Shown: piece by piece, positions 49,690 through 60,915 of the stretch | How the letters are laid out: every line of letters begins with the position of its first letter | Position numbering within the stretch: the stretch's first letter is position 1 | From: Vidua macroura | Taxonomy: Eukaryota > Chordata > Aves > Passeriformes > Viduidae | Assembly (NCBI RefSeq): GCF_024509145.1 | Contig: NC_071588.1 | Location: 7,764,011 to 7,828,010, forward strand | Length of the DNA stretch: 64,000 nucleotides | Direction of reading: 5' to 3' | Translations under genes and position numbers: made by a program | Notes under the pieces: generated by a model | What the model was told of the DNA's origin: nothing | The model's input: the letters and a program-made list of their open reading frames with translations, nothing else | Database searches by the model: none

Positions 49690-49905
49690 AAATAGATGTG
49701 AGGAAGCAAAGAATTGCGAGGCAGGAAATGGCCACTTGGTCCAATGAGCCTGGCCCTTTAAGTTTATCTCGAACGCACCTCCTTGCTTTGTCTTTGCATC
49801 TGCAAATCTCCTTTCTCCTCATAAAAATGTCTAGCTGTCTCTTAAACCCATTCAAACTATTTGCTTAAGTGACCTAACTTGGCAGCAACTCTACAGCATT
49901 TGGGC
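49690..49905. mobile_element. Ancient interspersed-repeat remnant (CR1/L3-like)
   Basis: Two blocks resemble, from memory, a repeat common in turtles and crocodilians. One is 'aatggccacttggtccaatg' near 49727. The other is 'aaaaatgtctagctgtctct', then 'taaacccattcaaact' near 49822-49860, then 'tggcagcaactctacag'. The matching repeat has signposts of the type 'aatggcca..gggtcagaccaatggtcc' and 'ttatctagttctcttttgaaccc', ending in 'ggcaaggagttccacag'. The family name and orientation are uncertain. Confidence 0.42.
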
Positions 49906-50928
49906 AGGCCTGAGTGACATAATGCTGCCAGAATCCCCTGTTTATTTTTCATGTTGCCTGCAATCCTGCCATACTGGGCTAGGCTGTAGCAGATAAACAA
50001 GTCCTGTACAGCCCACAGGAACCATACATGGAAAACCCAAAGCTACCAGAAGTGGCAATGCTGACTCAGCATCCAAAATGCTTCCCATGAAGTAACTCAG
50101 GAGCTGCCCTCTTTGGAGCTTGTGCTCATGGAAGAGCCATCTCTGGGTGGAGCTCTGAATTGGCTTCAGCCTGTGTTCAGGAACAGATGGGAGAGTTCCT
50201 GCCACTCTCCCATCTAAACTTCTCTTCACTAAGCATATCGAAGCATCTCCTGTTCCAAATTGGCAGGTAGCTAATTTTAAACTTACATATAGTTAAGTAG
50301 TAAAGATTTTGTGAAGATTAGCTGGCTTTTCTGCTGCTTATAACTTTTCTTAGGAATGACATTCACTTGCTTGTTTTAACTCTAGATGAGCACTGCCATT
50401 TGGTTCATTCACTATAGTTCCTTCCACCCTGGGGAAAGACCAGCTTCACTCATCTGCTCAAACCTAGTGTAACTCTGCCTCCCACTGGAGTTTACAGTGG
50501 ATAATTTGTTTCCCTGTATCTGTTTTTAAATTGCTGTTGCTGATGCTGCTGAACACACTCTACCCCACAAGAGGCAAGTTTCAATTGATGCAGCTGATAC
50601 TGTGTATTTATTCCTATCAATCCCGCTCAGTGCTTTTCACACATTTTTGCTTGGCAGCACCCCCAGTTCCCTATGTGGGACTGTACACCTCATAGCACAG
50701 TGAACTGAAGCCAGGGAGCTTGTCATCACATTTTCCTAGCTACCTTTCCTGCATCCTGGGAAAGATCCCAATATGAAAATCATCATCACAGAATAATCTT
50801 TATCAGAGGACATGGATCCTCATCCACATGCACCATTACATGTGTACTAATGGTTACACATAATGCCTAAAGCCTTAAAATCACTGAAGTAAACACTGCA
50901 ACATCCAGCCTTCTTTCTTTTGTTGCAG

Positions 50929-51019
50929 TTCATACTCTGGAACACGTTGTGAGCAGCCAGTACTGTTCTTCTTCATCAGCTGCCTGAGAATTTGTCAGCT
51001 GAACTGCAGCAGCGGGAAG
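50929..51019 (+). other. Exon-like segment ending an EGF-like motif (speculative)
   Basis: A strong acceptor (TTCTTTCTTTTGTTGCAG, ending at 50928) and a donor-like GAAG/GTAGGA bracket 91 bases. After one base of a split codon, 30 codons are open, beginning SYSGTRCEQPVLFFFISC and ending CSSGK in phase 0. The YSGTRCE stretch looks like the last loop of an EGF-like domain (general pattern Y-x-G-x-R-C-E), followed by a hydrophobic run as in EGF-family growth factor precursors. The neighbouring exons that such a domain needs were not found. Known EGF-ligand genes usually keep the fifth cysteine on this exon, and here it is absent. Chance is quite possible. Confidence 0.2.
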
Positions 51020-51086
51020 GTAGGAATAAAAACCTCCAACTGTAACTTTTCCATATACACTGTATTCTTAGGTTACAAAATAATCC

Positions 51087-51152
51087 TACATATTCATATA
51101 CATATACATGTACATGTACATATTCATGTACATGTAACCATATACATGTAAC
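51087..51152. repeat. TACATG/ATATAC-rich imperfect repeat
   Basis: About 65 bases of overlapping CATATA, TACATG and TTCATG units contain several self-complementary TACATGTA blocks. The sequence is nearly alternating purine-pyrimidine, so it can form cruciform or Z-like structures. Confidence 0.85.
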
Positions 51153-51533
51153 TAAGGCAAAGGGACCATTGATATGAAACTCATCTGGAATATTAGGATC
51201 TCTTCAGTTCTCTTCAGTTATTTTCAAGATGCTGTGAATAGTTGACACATGGAAAAATCCCTTTGGTCTTGATACAAATCCCATTCTCATAAACACTTGA
51301 AAATTCCAGTTTTGCCATTAAGAACAGACATTTAAAGCATGTAGAAACATAATCAGGTTTTTAATTAGCCTTTTTGCTCCTCTCTAATTACTTTTTGTAG
51401 CACTTTAAATGACAGGGTTCCTGATGTAATCCTTCTGCAATCTCTAAGAGACCATTGTGATTTGATTTTTTTGTTTAATATATTTTGAGCACTGATCGTG
51501 TATTTTATATCTAATGTTGCTATCCATCTACAG

Positions 51534-51585
51534 GCATGTGCCAATTTGTTTTTTCCTCCTGTTTTTTGGTTGCACCCATGCACAG
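51534..51585 (+). other. Exon-like segment (speculative)
   Basis: 52 bases lie between ATCTACAG (acceptor-like) and GCACAG/GTAAGA, a strong donor. It is open in phase 0, the phase left by the segment at 50929-51019, and gives ACANLFFPPVFWLHPCT. Coding support is weak; it may belong to a noncoding transcript or be chance. Confidence 0.15.
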
Positions 51586-53594
51586 GTAAGACAGGAGGCC
51601 AGATTGTGCTCTCCCTGGAAAGCTTAGTTCTACTTCATTTAATTTGATCTGTAATAAAATTTATTTTCCATTTTCCCATCTGACTCCTTCAACTGTTTAA
51701 GGCCCCTATGTGTACTAGGTTGTGCTGACTTTTGATGATTTCTTCATGATCAGTCTGTGTACAGAATGTCCTGTATTCAGAGACATATATGCAACAATGC
51801 AAAATACATTTCTCTGTTGAAAAGTAAATCCCAGTTTGTGAGAGACATTATTTGCCACAACATCAAGCTTTTCCCAGAAACTGCCTTTCAATTCACCCTG
51901 CATTTGCATTCCCTTCACCCTGCCCCTTTCTCAGCCTGGCAAAGCTTGAGTTCCCTCAGTAGCTTGATAGCAGCTAATGCTATATCAAAGGATGTCTAAA
52001 CCCCATTTAACTGTGCATGGGGGGATATGAAAGCTCTCAAGAAGACTAACAACACATAGCTGGGAGTCCACTGCCACAAGCCTGAGCAGCCCCAACCTCC
52101 CCACATCTTTCCCACAGTTGGAGAGCTGCAGCTGGTGCCACCCCTTACACTCAGCCCAGCCATCCCAGGATGTGTCACTGCTTCCCCGTGTGCAGCTGTG
52201 GCTGCTGAGCCAATGGGACAGCAGTGACCAACCCAACCAAGGCTCACACACTCTGCCAGCTCATAGCACTCAGACAGCTGGAGATTACATAGAGAACAAA
52301 AAGGAAGACAACCTACAAGAGAAAACTTAAGAGAAGTCCCCAAGCAATGGCTGTGTTGGAGTATTGCTTCTCCTGTTTCCACACCATCTTTTTTCGCTTT
52401 CTTCTCTGCATCTAAGTATTTTAAAGCAGAAATCTGATCTGCCCATTTGGGTTCAAAACAGGCCAAGTTCCTGCTGTAGCATTGCTTGTGTTTGGTATCC
52501 AAATTGGCATGAGATGGGGGTTGCCTTCCACAGCAGGGGATCTGAACACCTCTTGTTGATTTAAACATCTTGTCCACTTTCATGGAGAACTGACTGTGGC
52601 TTCACATCCTGCACAACCCAACTGCCATGGGCTAAAAGCGAGGGACAGCCTGGGAGAAGGGAACAGCTTTCACAGAAGAGCTGGAAAATACGAGAGGCCG
52701 ACTGTGCCTGGTTGGTACATGCTTTTTTCGCTGATGCTGGCAGATAAATCACTGCCCTCTCATATCCCCACGCCAGGTGTGTACAGAGCAGCTGTTCTTT
52801 GGGCTCTGTTGCCCTGTAATGGCACATGTATGTTCTACCTTGCACCCTTGCCACAGCTGCTGTGAAATAAATCTCTTAACCCACTGGAAGGTGGATTCCC
52901 CCATTGTGTGATGGGGAGAGGTATTTTCATGGTGAGAGGATGGGAGGAAATAGGGCTTTGCAACAAGAAACATGCAGAACAATATTCAAAGTCACAGTCC
53001 TGTCTTGCCATCCAGATGTTTCCAGAGACACCAAGCCACTGCATACCAAAGTCAGGGCTTCTCATTCCCACCAGACAGGCACTGTATGAGGAAAGGATAT
53101 GTGCTCTGTTTAACCTCATTTATTCCTTAGCAACCGAAAGCTCCCTGTATTTTCCCATCTTGGGGGCTTATGTGTGGATCCCCATTCGGTGACATTCTCC
53201 CACCATGAATGATTAAGGAATCTGAATCTTTAAAAATTGCCAGATCCCATTTCTAGTCCTAAATACAGCCCTATAGAGAGAGATAAGCCTGGGAGGCCAG
53301 GGGATTTTAGTTTATGATCCCTTTTTATGGGGCCAAGAAGCAGTGCTATGAAAAGAAGGTCTGGGGCCATTTCTCCCCTCTGTGCCTGAGCTTTGCAGAG
53401 ATTTAGGCAAACATTTTTTTGTGTTTTACCTAACTGTGCTGTGTTTGCTGGGAAAGCAGCTAGACTCTTGCCCTGGGATGTATGGCCCAGACATTTGCCA
53501 GGTCTTAAAGGTATGTTCAGCACTGACCAGTGCTAATGGGAAGTGAGGATTAACATCTTAATCCCTGATGTAGCCGTGCCACCAGCAAAGCCAA

Positions 53595-53628
53595 GGCAAC
53601 TACCTCAAGTGGGCAACTACCTCAAGCT
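53595..53628. repeat. Two-copy 17-bp tandem duplication
   Basis: GGCAACTACCTCAAGTG is followed directly by GGCAACTACCTCAAGCT. This is a recent-looking tandem duplication with 15 identical leading bases. Confidence 0.9.
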
Positions 53629-54654
53629 GGAATGAAATTCAAGACTGGTTTGAAAAGGCTCCTCCTGAGAGAGCTGCCCATAGCCTTGCCTTCCTATTTT
53701 GGGAATGAGTGGGATTTTGCCTCTCATTCATCAGTAAAATACTTTTATCCTAATGAGGGCAAGTGTGGAGTGCTAACTTCTTAGGAAGCTCTGTGCTGTG
53801 CAGGACTTTCCTTGCCTAATACAGCTCTTGAGGACAGGTTTATTTGTGTGGTTTACTTCACATACCTGCAATATTTTCTTTCCTACACAGGGCTGAATGT
53901 TCCTGTTTAAATTTATGCTCAGGACCAAGTCAAAGATCAGTCACTACACATAAGGTATGTAAGTTTCACTGTCCCATTACCTGTCTTTTCCTGAGAGCAG
54001 GTGGGATGACAAACCAAGGAACAGAGAGAACAGCCATGGAACATGGAATGCCCTTAGCAGTGCTGCTTGACCTTAGAACCTGCAGGCTTAGGGATAGGGG
54101 AGTATAACCAGCAGAGTCAGCAGCTGGAATTCAACTGCCCCACCAGGAACTGAAAACAAATGAACAGACTAACTGAAATATACCTTCCCACTGATCTCTC
54201 TCTGAATCAACACCATGCTGTTTACAGTAGTGTATAATAATATTGAATCAAGATTTGCATGGGACAATTTCTGTGCCACAGCACATGATAACTCTGCAAT
54301 AACTTTTTTTTTTTTCAGTGATGCAAAAACATTTACTTTAATGATAATGAAAATAAAGTCAGTAAGATCCCTTTGTCCTGTTGTTTTGATCAGATAAACC
54401 ATATCTACCAACTGTTAGAAGGAGGATTAACTTGGGTTGACATTTTTTTTTAATGTACTATGAGAAAAGCCCTGGGGCCAAAACATTTACAGGCCGGGTT
54501 TTAGTGTATGTTGATCTAATAGTTTCGCTGAAGAAAATGTCTTTAGACCTGGCAGGTGTGTATTGGTTTTCATTGCTTCAAGTGTCTACTAGCAAAGTTT
54601 TAATTAACACAGTCGTACACAAAATATTTTCAGTGATGCAAGAGTGAGTAACTT

Positions 54655-54700
54655 GGGAGCAGGACTCCTGGGCTCTCTTTCCAGTTGCTGAACTGGGCAC
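54655..54700 (+). mobile_element. MIR-like SINE fragment
   Basis: A 'ggactcctgggctctctttc' block, followed by 'cagttgctgaa', resembles the left part of MIR-like cores ('ggactcctgggttctattcccagctctg'). It is short and therefore tentative. It faces a reverse-oriented MIR-like piece about 200 bases downstream. Confidence 0.4.
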
Positions 54701-54879
54701 GGTAGACAGGACTGTAGAAGTCTTTCCTGACTCTCCCATGGCTCTCAAATTGGTAGGACAAGTTCTCCTCCGATATCCAACTGTATCTCTCATGTACTAT
54801 TTGCAAGACCCCTGTCCTGCTGTCAGGTACTGAAGAAATTGTCTCTGCTATGGACTAAAGGCAAATACAGGAGCAAGGA

Positions 54880-54975
54880 GATGGACAGACTTGACTGAAG
54901 TCTCCCAGCAAGTCTGGGACAGAACCAGTTCAGGCCCCCAGGTGTCCCTAGACCTATTCCTGTGACCTAACCATC
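54880..54975 (-). mobile_element. MIR-like SINE remnant, minus orientation
   Basis: The plus strand carries 'gacttgactgaagtctccca', 'gcaagtctgggacagaacc' and 'ccaggtgtcccta' in the order of a reversed MIR core. That core has 'gacttgcccaaggtcaccca', 'gcaagtcagtggcagagcc' and 'ccaggtctcctga'. Several substitutions are present, consistent with great age. Confidence 0.55.
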
Positions 54976-57900
54976 CTGAGCTGGCCATTTGCCTCTCCCC
55001 ATTCCACCTGGGGAGATGCCCACTTTTGAGAACTATGGAAGAAAAGGGAACAAGCTTAGCAAGCTGCTTGCCTACTACAAACAGAACAGGAGAAAACACA
55101 GCATTTGCTTTGCCTCTTATCAGAGACGTTAGGCCACATGAGATAAGGTTATTAGCAAAAACATAGCACTGGTGCTCTAGTCAGATAGCAGAGGAGATAG
55201 ACCACTTATCTTATCAGCTCCTTTATGAAGTCTCCCTCACTGTTATTATAATTTTCTGATAATATTATATAGGAAATTGATGGCATTTTATTTTTCCTGG
55301 ACAGGTTCTTTTCACTTGTCCTTTTCTTAACAGGTTGTCTTTTTTCTCCTCAAGTAAGTAAACTTTCCCTCTGAAGTCCTAAGTTTGGCTGCTCCATTTT
55401 GTGTCTTTTAGATCCACTTTATCCTAGTTTAAGATTGCTTCAATTGCACTTCTTTTACAGTCCTTTGTCTTCTGCTGCCTCTCTTTCAACTGAGATGCTG
55501 CTCTTGGGATAGGTTTTTGACAGTGACAACAGTAAATGGGATGATTTGCACTTCATCCAAAACTCCACTCTTTGTCTGATAAGCATTTATTTATCATGGA
55601 TGATAAAGTCCTTTTGTGTACTTGGGAAAGAGCAATTTCATTATTAAGCTGTGCATTTCCATGGCATCCCCCATTACTTTGTCCCTCTGCAGTATCCTGA
55701 ATGTTATGTAAAGGTTTGCTTTTATTAAATTTAATTAAATCAAAAGAATCAGTGATCATCAAAGAGCTCTCTGGTGACTGGCCTGTAAAGGCAAGCTCCT
55801 GCTGTAGGCTCATTTTTTTGACATTAAGGTTCACAAGTTTGGGAATGTAAAAGCACCTTCATGAAGACAAAAATTAGGCCCTAAATTATGAAGTGCTGAT
55901 CCTATACCTCTAAAATTAGTGAGAGATTAGTCACAAGTTTCAAAGGGCACAGGGTCAGGCTCTACCAGAAAAACACAGTCCCTCTGATTTATTGTGCACA
56001 TTTTCACAGCCTTTGAGATGCAGTGAAGATCTCAACATGGCCAAATGAAATGGTTTGTAGAACCCCCCTCCTCAGAAGCATCTGTATGCTCCTTATTGTG
56101 TCCTGCACAGTCAAGCTGAAAATTTGGGTCGTTACCATGCAGATTATAACTAATTTCATACATATGATTTTGAAAGAGATCACTTTACAGGGCCTTTGCA
56201 CAGGGATTACTTGCAATCCTCCTTGAGGGGTGATCTCAAAAGTTTTTTCTCAGTATGATAGATTGATTTTTCTTTTGGCCATTTGTGATGATTAAAGCAG
56301 AGATCTTGACAGGTCCTCCTACAAGGGGTCAAGTCCTGCTCCTGGAAAGATGGGAGTTGGCATCTGGTAGCCTGAAACTGGGACAGGCATTTTAAAATCC
56401 AAACACTTGGCCAGGCATTAATTCAGACTGTCTGGATGGGACGACGTTCGTCTGCCTGCGTGGTTCTCACATCCATCGTTTCCAGGAGTTGTCCTTCCTA
56501 GTATAACATAAATCTCTGAAAGATGCTGTTTGGCTGCCCTAAGAGCACCTCAGTGGAGCAGCGCATGTTGTCTTAAATAATTTCTAATTCCTTCCTTTCT
56601 GTGGTGTTATAAAGCCTTGTCTAAGCTGCTCTGGCAATGGGCCTCTGCCTTGGAGCCTGGCAGAGGCTGCATTACTGTGCTCCTTAGGGGATCAACAGCT
56701 TGGCACACTGTTGTGTTTTCTGAATCTTCATCAGTATCTGCTGCAACGTTTTTCTTCTGTGATATCCAGATACATTTAAGAGCATGTGTGAATCCTATAC
56801 TCCTGGCAAACTTAACATTAACTGAAAAACACAGAGCAAGATTTTTTTCTTTATGTCAACTGAGTTTTTCATTTATAAATCAAGAAAGTGCCAGGCCCTG
56901 CCTGGCAGGGCAAAGAGCAAAGCTGGGCTATTCTGTTGCACTGGCTGCAGTGCTCAACCACTCACTTTACAATCCAGCCTGCTTCCTTTTCATTCCAGAA
57001 AAACCATGCAGCCCTCAAAAGCTCGACTTTGTCAGTAGACGTGGTTTCTCCATAAATGCTGGCTTGGTTTGTGATGGTATAATACTGGATCATTTTGTCT
57101 GTGTTTCATATGAAGGGCTTATTTATGAATAACTGCTAAAAAGAGTGTAAATGCCTAAAGTCATGCATTTTATACCTATAAATATGGTATATTATGAATG
57201 GATATGACCAGATGAGAGGAAGTTGTCACTGTTGGATGTTTTGGAGGGCCTCTTCAACACTACTGCAACCACTAACCATCAACTGCCCTATCTGTCATTT
57301 AGTAACAACTTACTTTGCAAGTGTAAGTGGAAAATACAAAATACAACTGGATTTGCTTTTTGGTCACAACCTTGCAGTCTGAGCAATCCTCTATTCTAAC
57401 TTGCTGGAACCCCTCAAAGATCCCAAGACACACAAATAGGAACAACAACTCTGACCTGCTTCTGTTTTCACAGCCCAAATCACTACCCTGCAAATAACCA
57501 AAATAAGTCTGAAACACCAAGCAATTGGGGACCTTTTTCAGATACAAAGAGAAATCCAGATAACCTGGAAAACATAGGTCAAAACTGACTTACTAAATTT
57601 ACAGACAGGTCTGAGACAATCATACATTTCCTGGTTTGAAAGTGTTAGTAGACTGTGAAGTGACATCTGAAGAAGACATCTGAAGTACAGTGCAAGTCCT
57701 TTAACTGTCAAAAGTATTTATTTACCTGATAGTGATGCAACATCAAAGTTTCTTAATACAAACTGAACTACAGATCTCTTTTCACTGAACAAAACAGTAG
57801 GAGAGGGAAGCAGAGTGGCACTACATGGTGGAAGAAGAAGCCAGCAGCAGTGGGTGCTCAGGGGCCAGCCAGGTCAGCTGCCTTCTCTATGGGGCAAAGG

Positions 57901-60804
57901 AGCTGAGGGTCCTGGTGTGAAAACACACCCACACAATCCCTCTGAGTCAGTGGTATTTTGGTCTCTAGTGAAAGCTGAATCGCTTTAACTCAGCTGCAGA
58001 AGCACTTAGGAGTTGTGTGGGAGTCCCCCAGAACACACAACAAATCATGAAGTAACAAAGGGAATTAAAAGGTAGTAATATGATACACAATTTAAGAACA
58101 TGGATTAAATATTGAATTAAGCCCTACTCCCCATTCAACCTACAGCCAGTCTCTTTGCTATAAAATGGCACTGAGGGCCAAATTCTGCTCTTGCTTTAAT
58201 GGGAATGAGGAGGAATTGTTATGGAGTTGTGTCAGAACAAGCCTGAGATGGCGAGAGGAGCCTGAAGCCAGGGCAGCAATGTGGTCAGAGCATGCCCAGG
58301 AGGGGATGGGGTGGACAGAGCTCCTGACACAGTTGTCAGTGTAGGCAGACAGGCCCTAATTGGGCTGATCTGATTACTTTTTCCAAAAGCTTTGAACTTT
58401 GCACAGGATGCCTTGGGCCTGCCTGCAGGAGCCCTGCTCTGGTGGGGAATTAGCACAATGGCTGTGCTGACCTCCCCCCACCCCAATTGAATTTCATTAT
58501 CTAACGGGCAATGCTTGGTGATGAACGACTGACAGGTGTGATCAGCTGATGGGAATGGCTGGGGATGGTACACATGCACTGTGATTTTACCAGACTATAA
58601 TGTGTTCTGCAGTGGGCAAAGGATAAAGCTTGTAAAACATTTGTTTTAAGTCTTAAAATATCAAATTCCTCATAACTATGGGCTTCCTAAAACTGGCCCT
58701 GGTAATTACAAGTGTTGAGCCATGAATAATTTCACGCTAGGAGGTGCATTAATTTTAACCTCCTTCCTCCTCCTCCAGACATTGTGAAAGCACATTACCA
58801 GTGAGGACAAGTTTATGATCTTATCCAGGACAACTGGTGCAATAATATGAAATGAAAACCAAGACAAAAATGTCATTGTCTGCACACACTGTACAAAGGG
58901 ATCCTGCAGAAAGCTCCCTTTGCAGCCTGAGACCAAGAGTGCTCCAAAGGTGCGAGCAAGATTTATGGAACCTTTCCAAGCACATGGCTCAGACCCTGTC
59001 AGATCTGACTGTCATCAGCCTGGTGTCTAGGGATTGTTTCAAGGAACAGGGAGGAGTTTTGACATCCCTGTGTTTTGATTGTGGCTATGAAGGTTTTTAT
59101 TTCAAAAAAATCAAAATTTTGAAATCTTCAACCATGCTTGCACAAAAATCCACTGAGACCTGGGACCACGTTGATCCCCATGTAGCATGCTTGGTCCCAA
59201 AACAATCACCTGCAGTCTGGAGTACTTGGATTTCTAATCTCACTGTCATTAAGTTCAAGGCAGTGGCATAAAGATGTATTTGGCAAGCCCTCCCTCCTTA
59301 ACATCTACATGTTCCTGTCTGATCACATTTATGACAGCAACCCCACAGTTTCACAACTCACTCAGAAGTTACACCTCAGTTAGAGAGGAAACAGGCAAGT
59401 CTGGCTGGAGGAAAGATCAGAGATTTCTATCTTGGGCAGGGCACCCCACAGAGTATTTGCCATTCAGGCTGTGTTGAGGCTGCACTGTCAACACCATCCT
59501 CAAGAAGGATGTATAATACAGATGTTAAACACCAATTATCCCACTAAAGATCAGGTAAAGTTAAATAATGGCAAGGGTGTGATGCTTAACATTGAACAAA
59601 TTAGGGATGATATTCTCTGCTTAAGGTTCCCAGGTGCCCCTGTGGTAGCTCTCCCTCACCTTGTACTACATCAGATTGTGTGTGCTGTTACAGCAATGCC
59701 GGGTTGCGAAGTAAAAAATTGTCTTGATGCGGATTTGAAAGCCTTGGGGTTTGCTTCACAAACTCGGTGCTAACATGCTGACAATGTCATTCTCAGTTGC
59801 TTCTCAGTCCCTTTAGACTGAGCTAAATACCTTGAGCTAAATATATAGGCAGTCCTGGTTTATATCAAGACATCACAATTCACAAGTCATTAACGTTGTT
59901 GGGCTGCACAAGGTAGAATTTAATTTCTATGTTTCATCTATGATTCTGAAAAATAAAATCTTTGGGCACATTAATGATTGTGCCCCTTTTGTCCTTTATA
60001 ACAGCATAACAGCACTGAAGCCAGCTATAGGCTATTTTCTTGAAATTTTTCATGTTTCCTTTTTACTCTTTAAGAAAAATGCATCAGTGTGTCACTACTA
60101 CTAGGATGAAATTTTCCTCTGTAAATTAAAGCACAACGAAAACTCTTTATCAGTTTCCCCATTCTCTTCAGAAATCTGTGGTAGCAGATGCCTTAAACTC
60201 TCTCGTGGGTGAAGGGGAAAGGTTGGATTACTGAAAAAACAAGGCAGGCTTCAGAGTGTGGAGGAGGCATTAGGAACTGCTTAGGATCTCAAACCTGCAA
60301 CACCTTGAACCCATCACCAGCCAGAACCGTGATGGATGGGAGAGGATAAAGGGCAGTCTAGCTGACCCATGATGCCTTCCAGTGCCCTCCAAGAAACAAG
60401 AAGAAAAGAGATTCTTATCACTCTGTGAAAGAACAGAGGGGAAAATTATCATTAAAATGCCTTCCTAATAAAACTAACAAACAGGAACTTTTTTTTTCTT
60501 TCAAACTCCATTCTCTTATCCCTTCCCTACAAGCTTCAAGATGGCCATGACTTGAAGAATTTTAGTCTTTGAGTGAACCTTTCCTAAGTAGAGGTCACAT
60601 CCTTCTGCTTAGACTTTAGCTTTGTTAGACAGTCTTCTTTGAAAACCTCAAGAAAATAAATAATTTTGTGTATATCTTTACAGTCATCAGTGCATCAAAT
60701 CACTGTGTAGAATTATGGTAATACACAGAATTAATATAAGTAATATAATTGTGTATTTGTGAATGCGAATTCACATCCCACATCACCTGCCAGAGAATCA
60801 CTGA
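54976..60804. other. Mostly unique noncoding DNA
   Basis: The largest open frame is 171 codons (56617-57132 plus) and has no domain. A small tandem duplication of a GACATCTGAAG unit occurs near 57662-57685. A second, about 14 bases around GAGCTAAATA, lies near 59818-59846. A weak repeat remnant at 58135-58240 is listed separately. Confidence 0.5.
58135..58240 (+). mobile_element. Possible MIR-like or other ancient repeat remnant
   Basis: A 'cagtctctttgctataaaat' block recalls the MIR 'cagtttccccatctgtaaaat' signpost. It is followed by 'gagggccaaattctgctctt' and 'tatggagttg', which recall an amniote repeat starting 'gggccagattctg'. The matches are short and the family is unsure. Confidence 0.3.
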
Positions 60805-60915
60805 TGAAACATTAATGAGTCACTTTATTTCTCTGTTTGCTTTAGGTCTGGGAATTTTGCTGTCTCTTTGTAAAGTGCTCTAGGATGACGTCAAGTAGTG
60901 GAGAAGTTTAGGTGT
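60805..60915 (+). mobile_element. MIR-like SINE remnant, 3' part
   Basis: A 'gagtcactttatttctctgt' block, then 'tttgtaaagtgctctaggat', follows the MIR 3' order 'gtcacttaacctctctgtg' and 'tgtaaagtgctttgagatc'. The middle is degenerate. The copy contains a perfect CRE palindrome. Confidence 0.42.
60886..60893. promoter_or_regulatory. Consensus CRE palindrome (TGACGTCA)
   Basis: TGACGTCA is the full cAMP-response element bound by CREB/ATF bZIP factors. It sits in CpG-poor sequence, where an unselected CpG would tend to decay. It lies inside the MIR-like piece. Function is not shown by sequence alone, and one 8-mer can occur by chance in 64 kb. Confidence 0.35.

Larger units (their letters stand above)
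49906..54640. other. Mostly unique noncoding DNA
   Basis: No confirmed gene. A 195-codon minus-strand frame (51996-52583) lacks domains. Exon-like segments and the TACATG-rich tract in this stretch are listed separately. A 17-base unit is perfectly duplicated for 15 bases at 53595-53628. Confidence 0.5.

Noticed and set aside
51996..52583. 195-codon minus-strand frame
   Set aside because: Irregular Cys/Gly/Ser composition without a family pattern; judged a chance frame.
56617..57132. 171-codon plus-strand frame
   Set aside because: No domain or start context; not supported as a gene.
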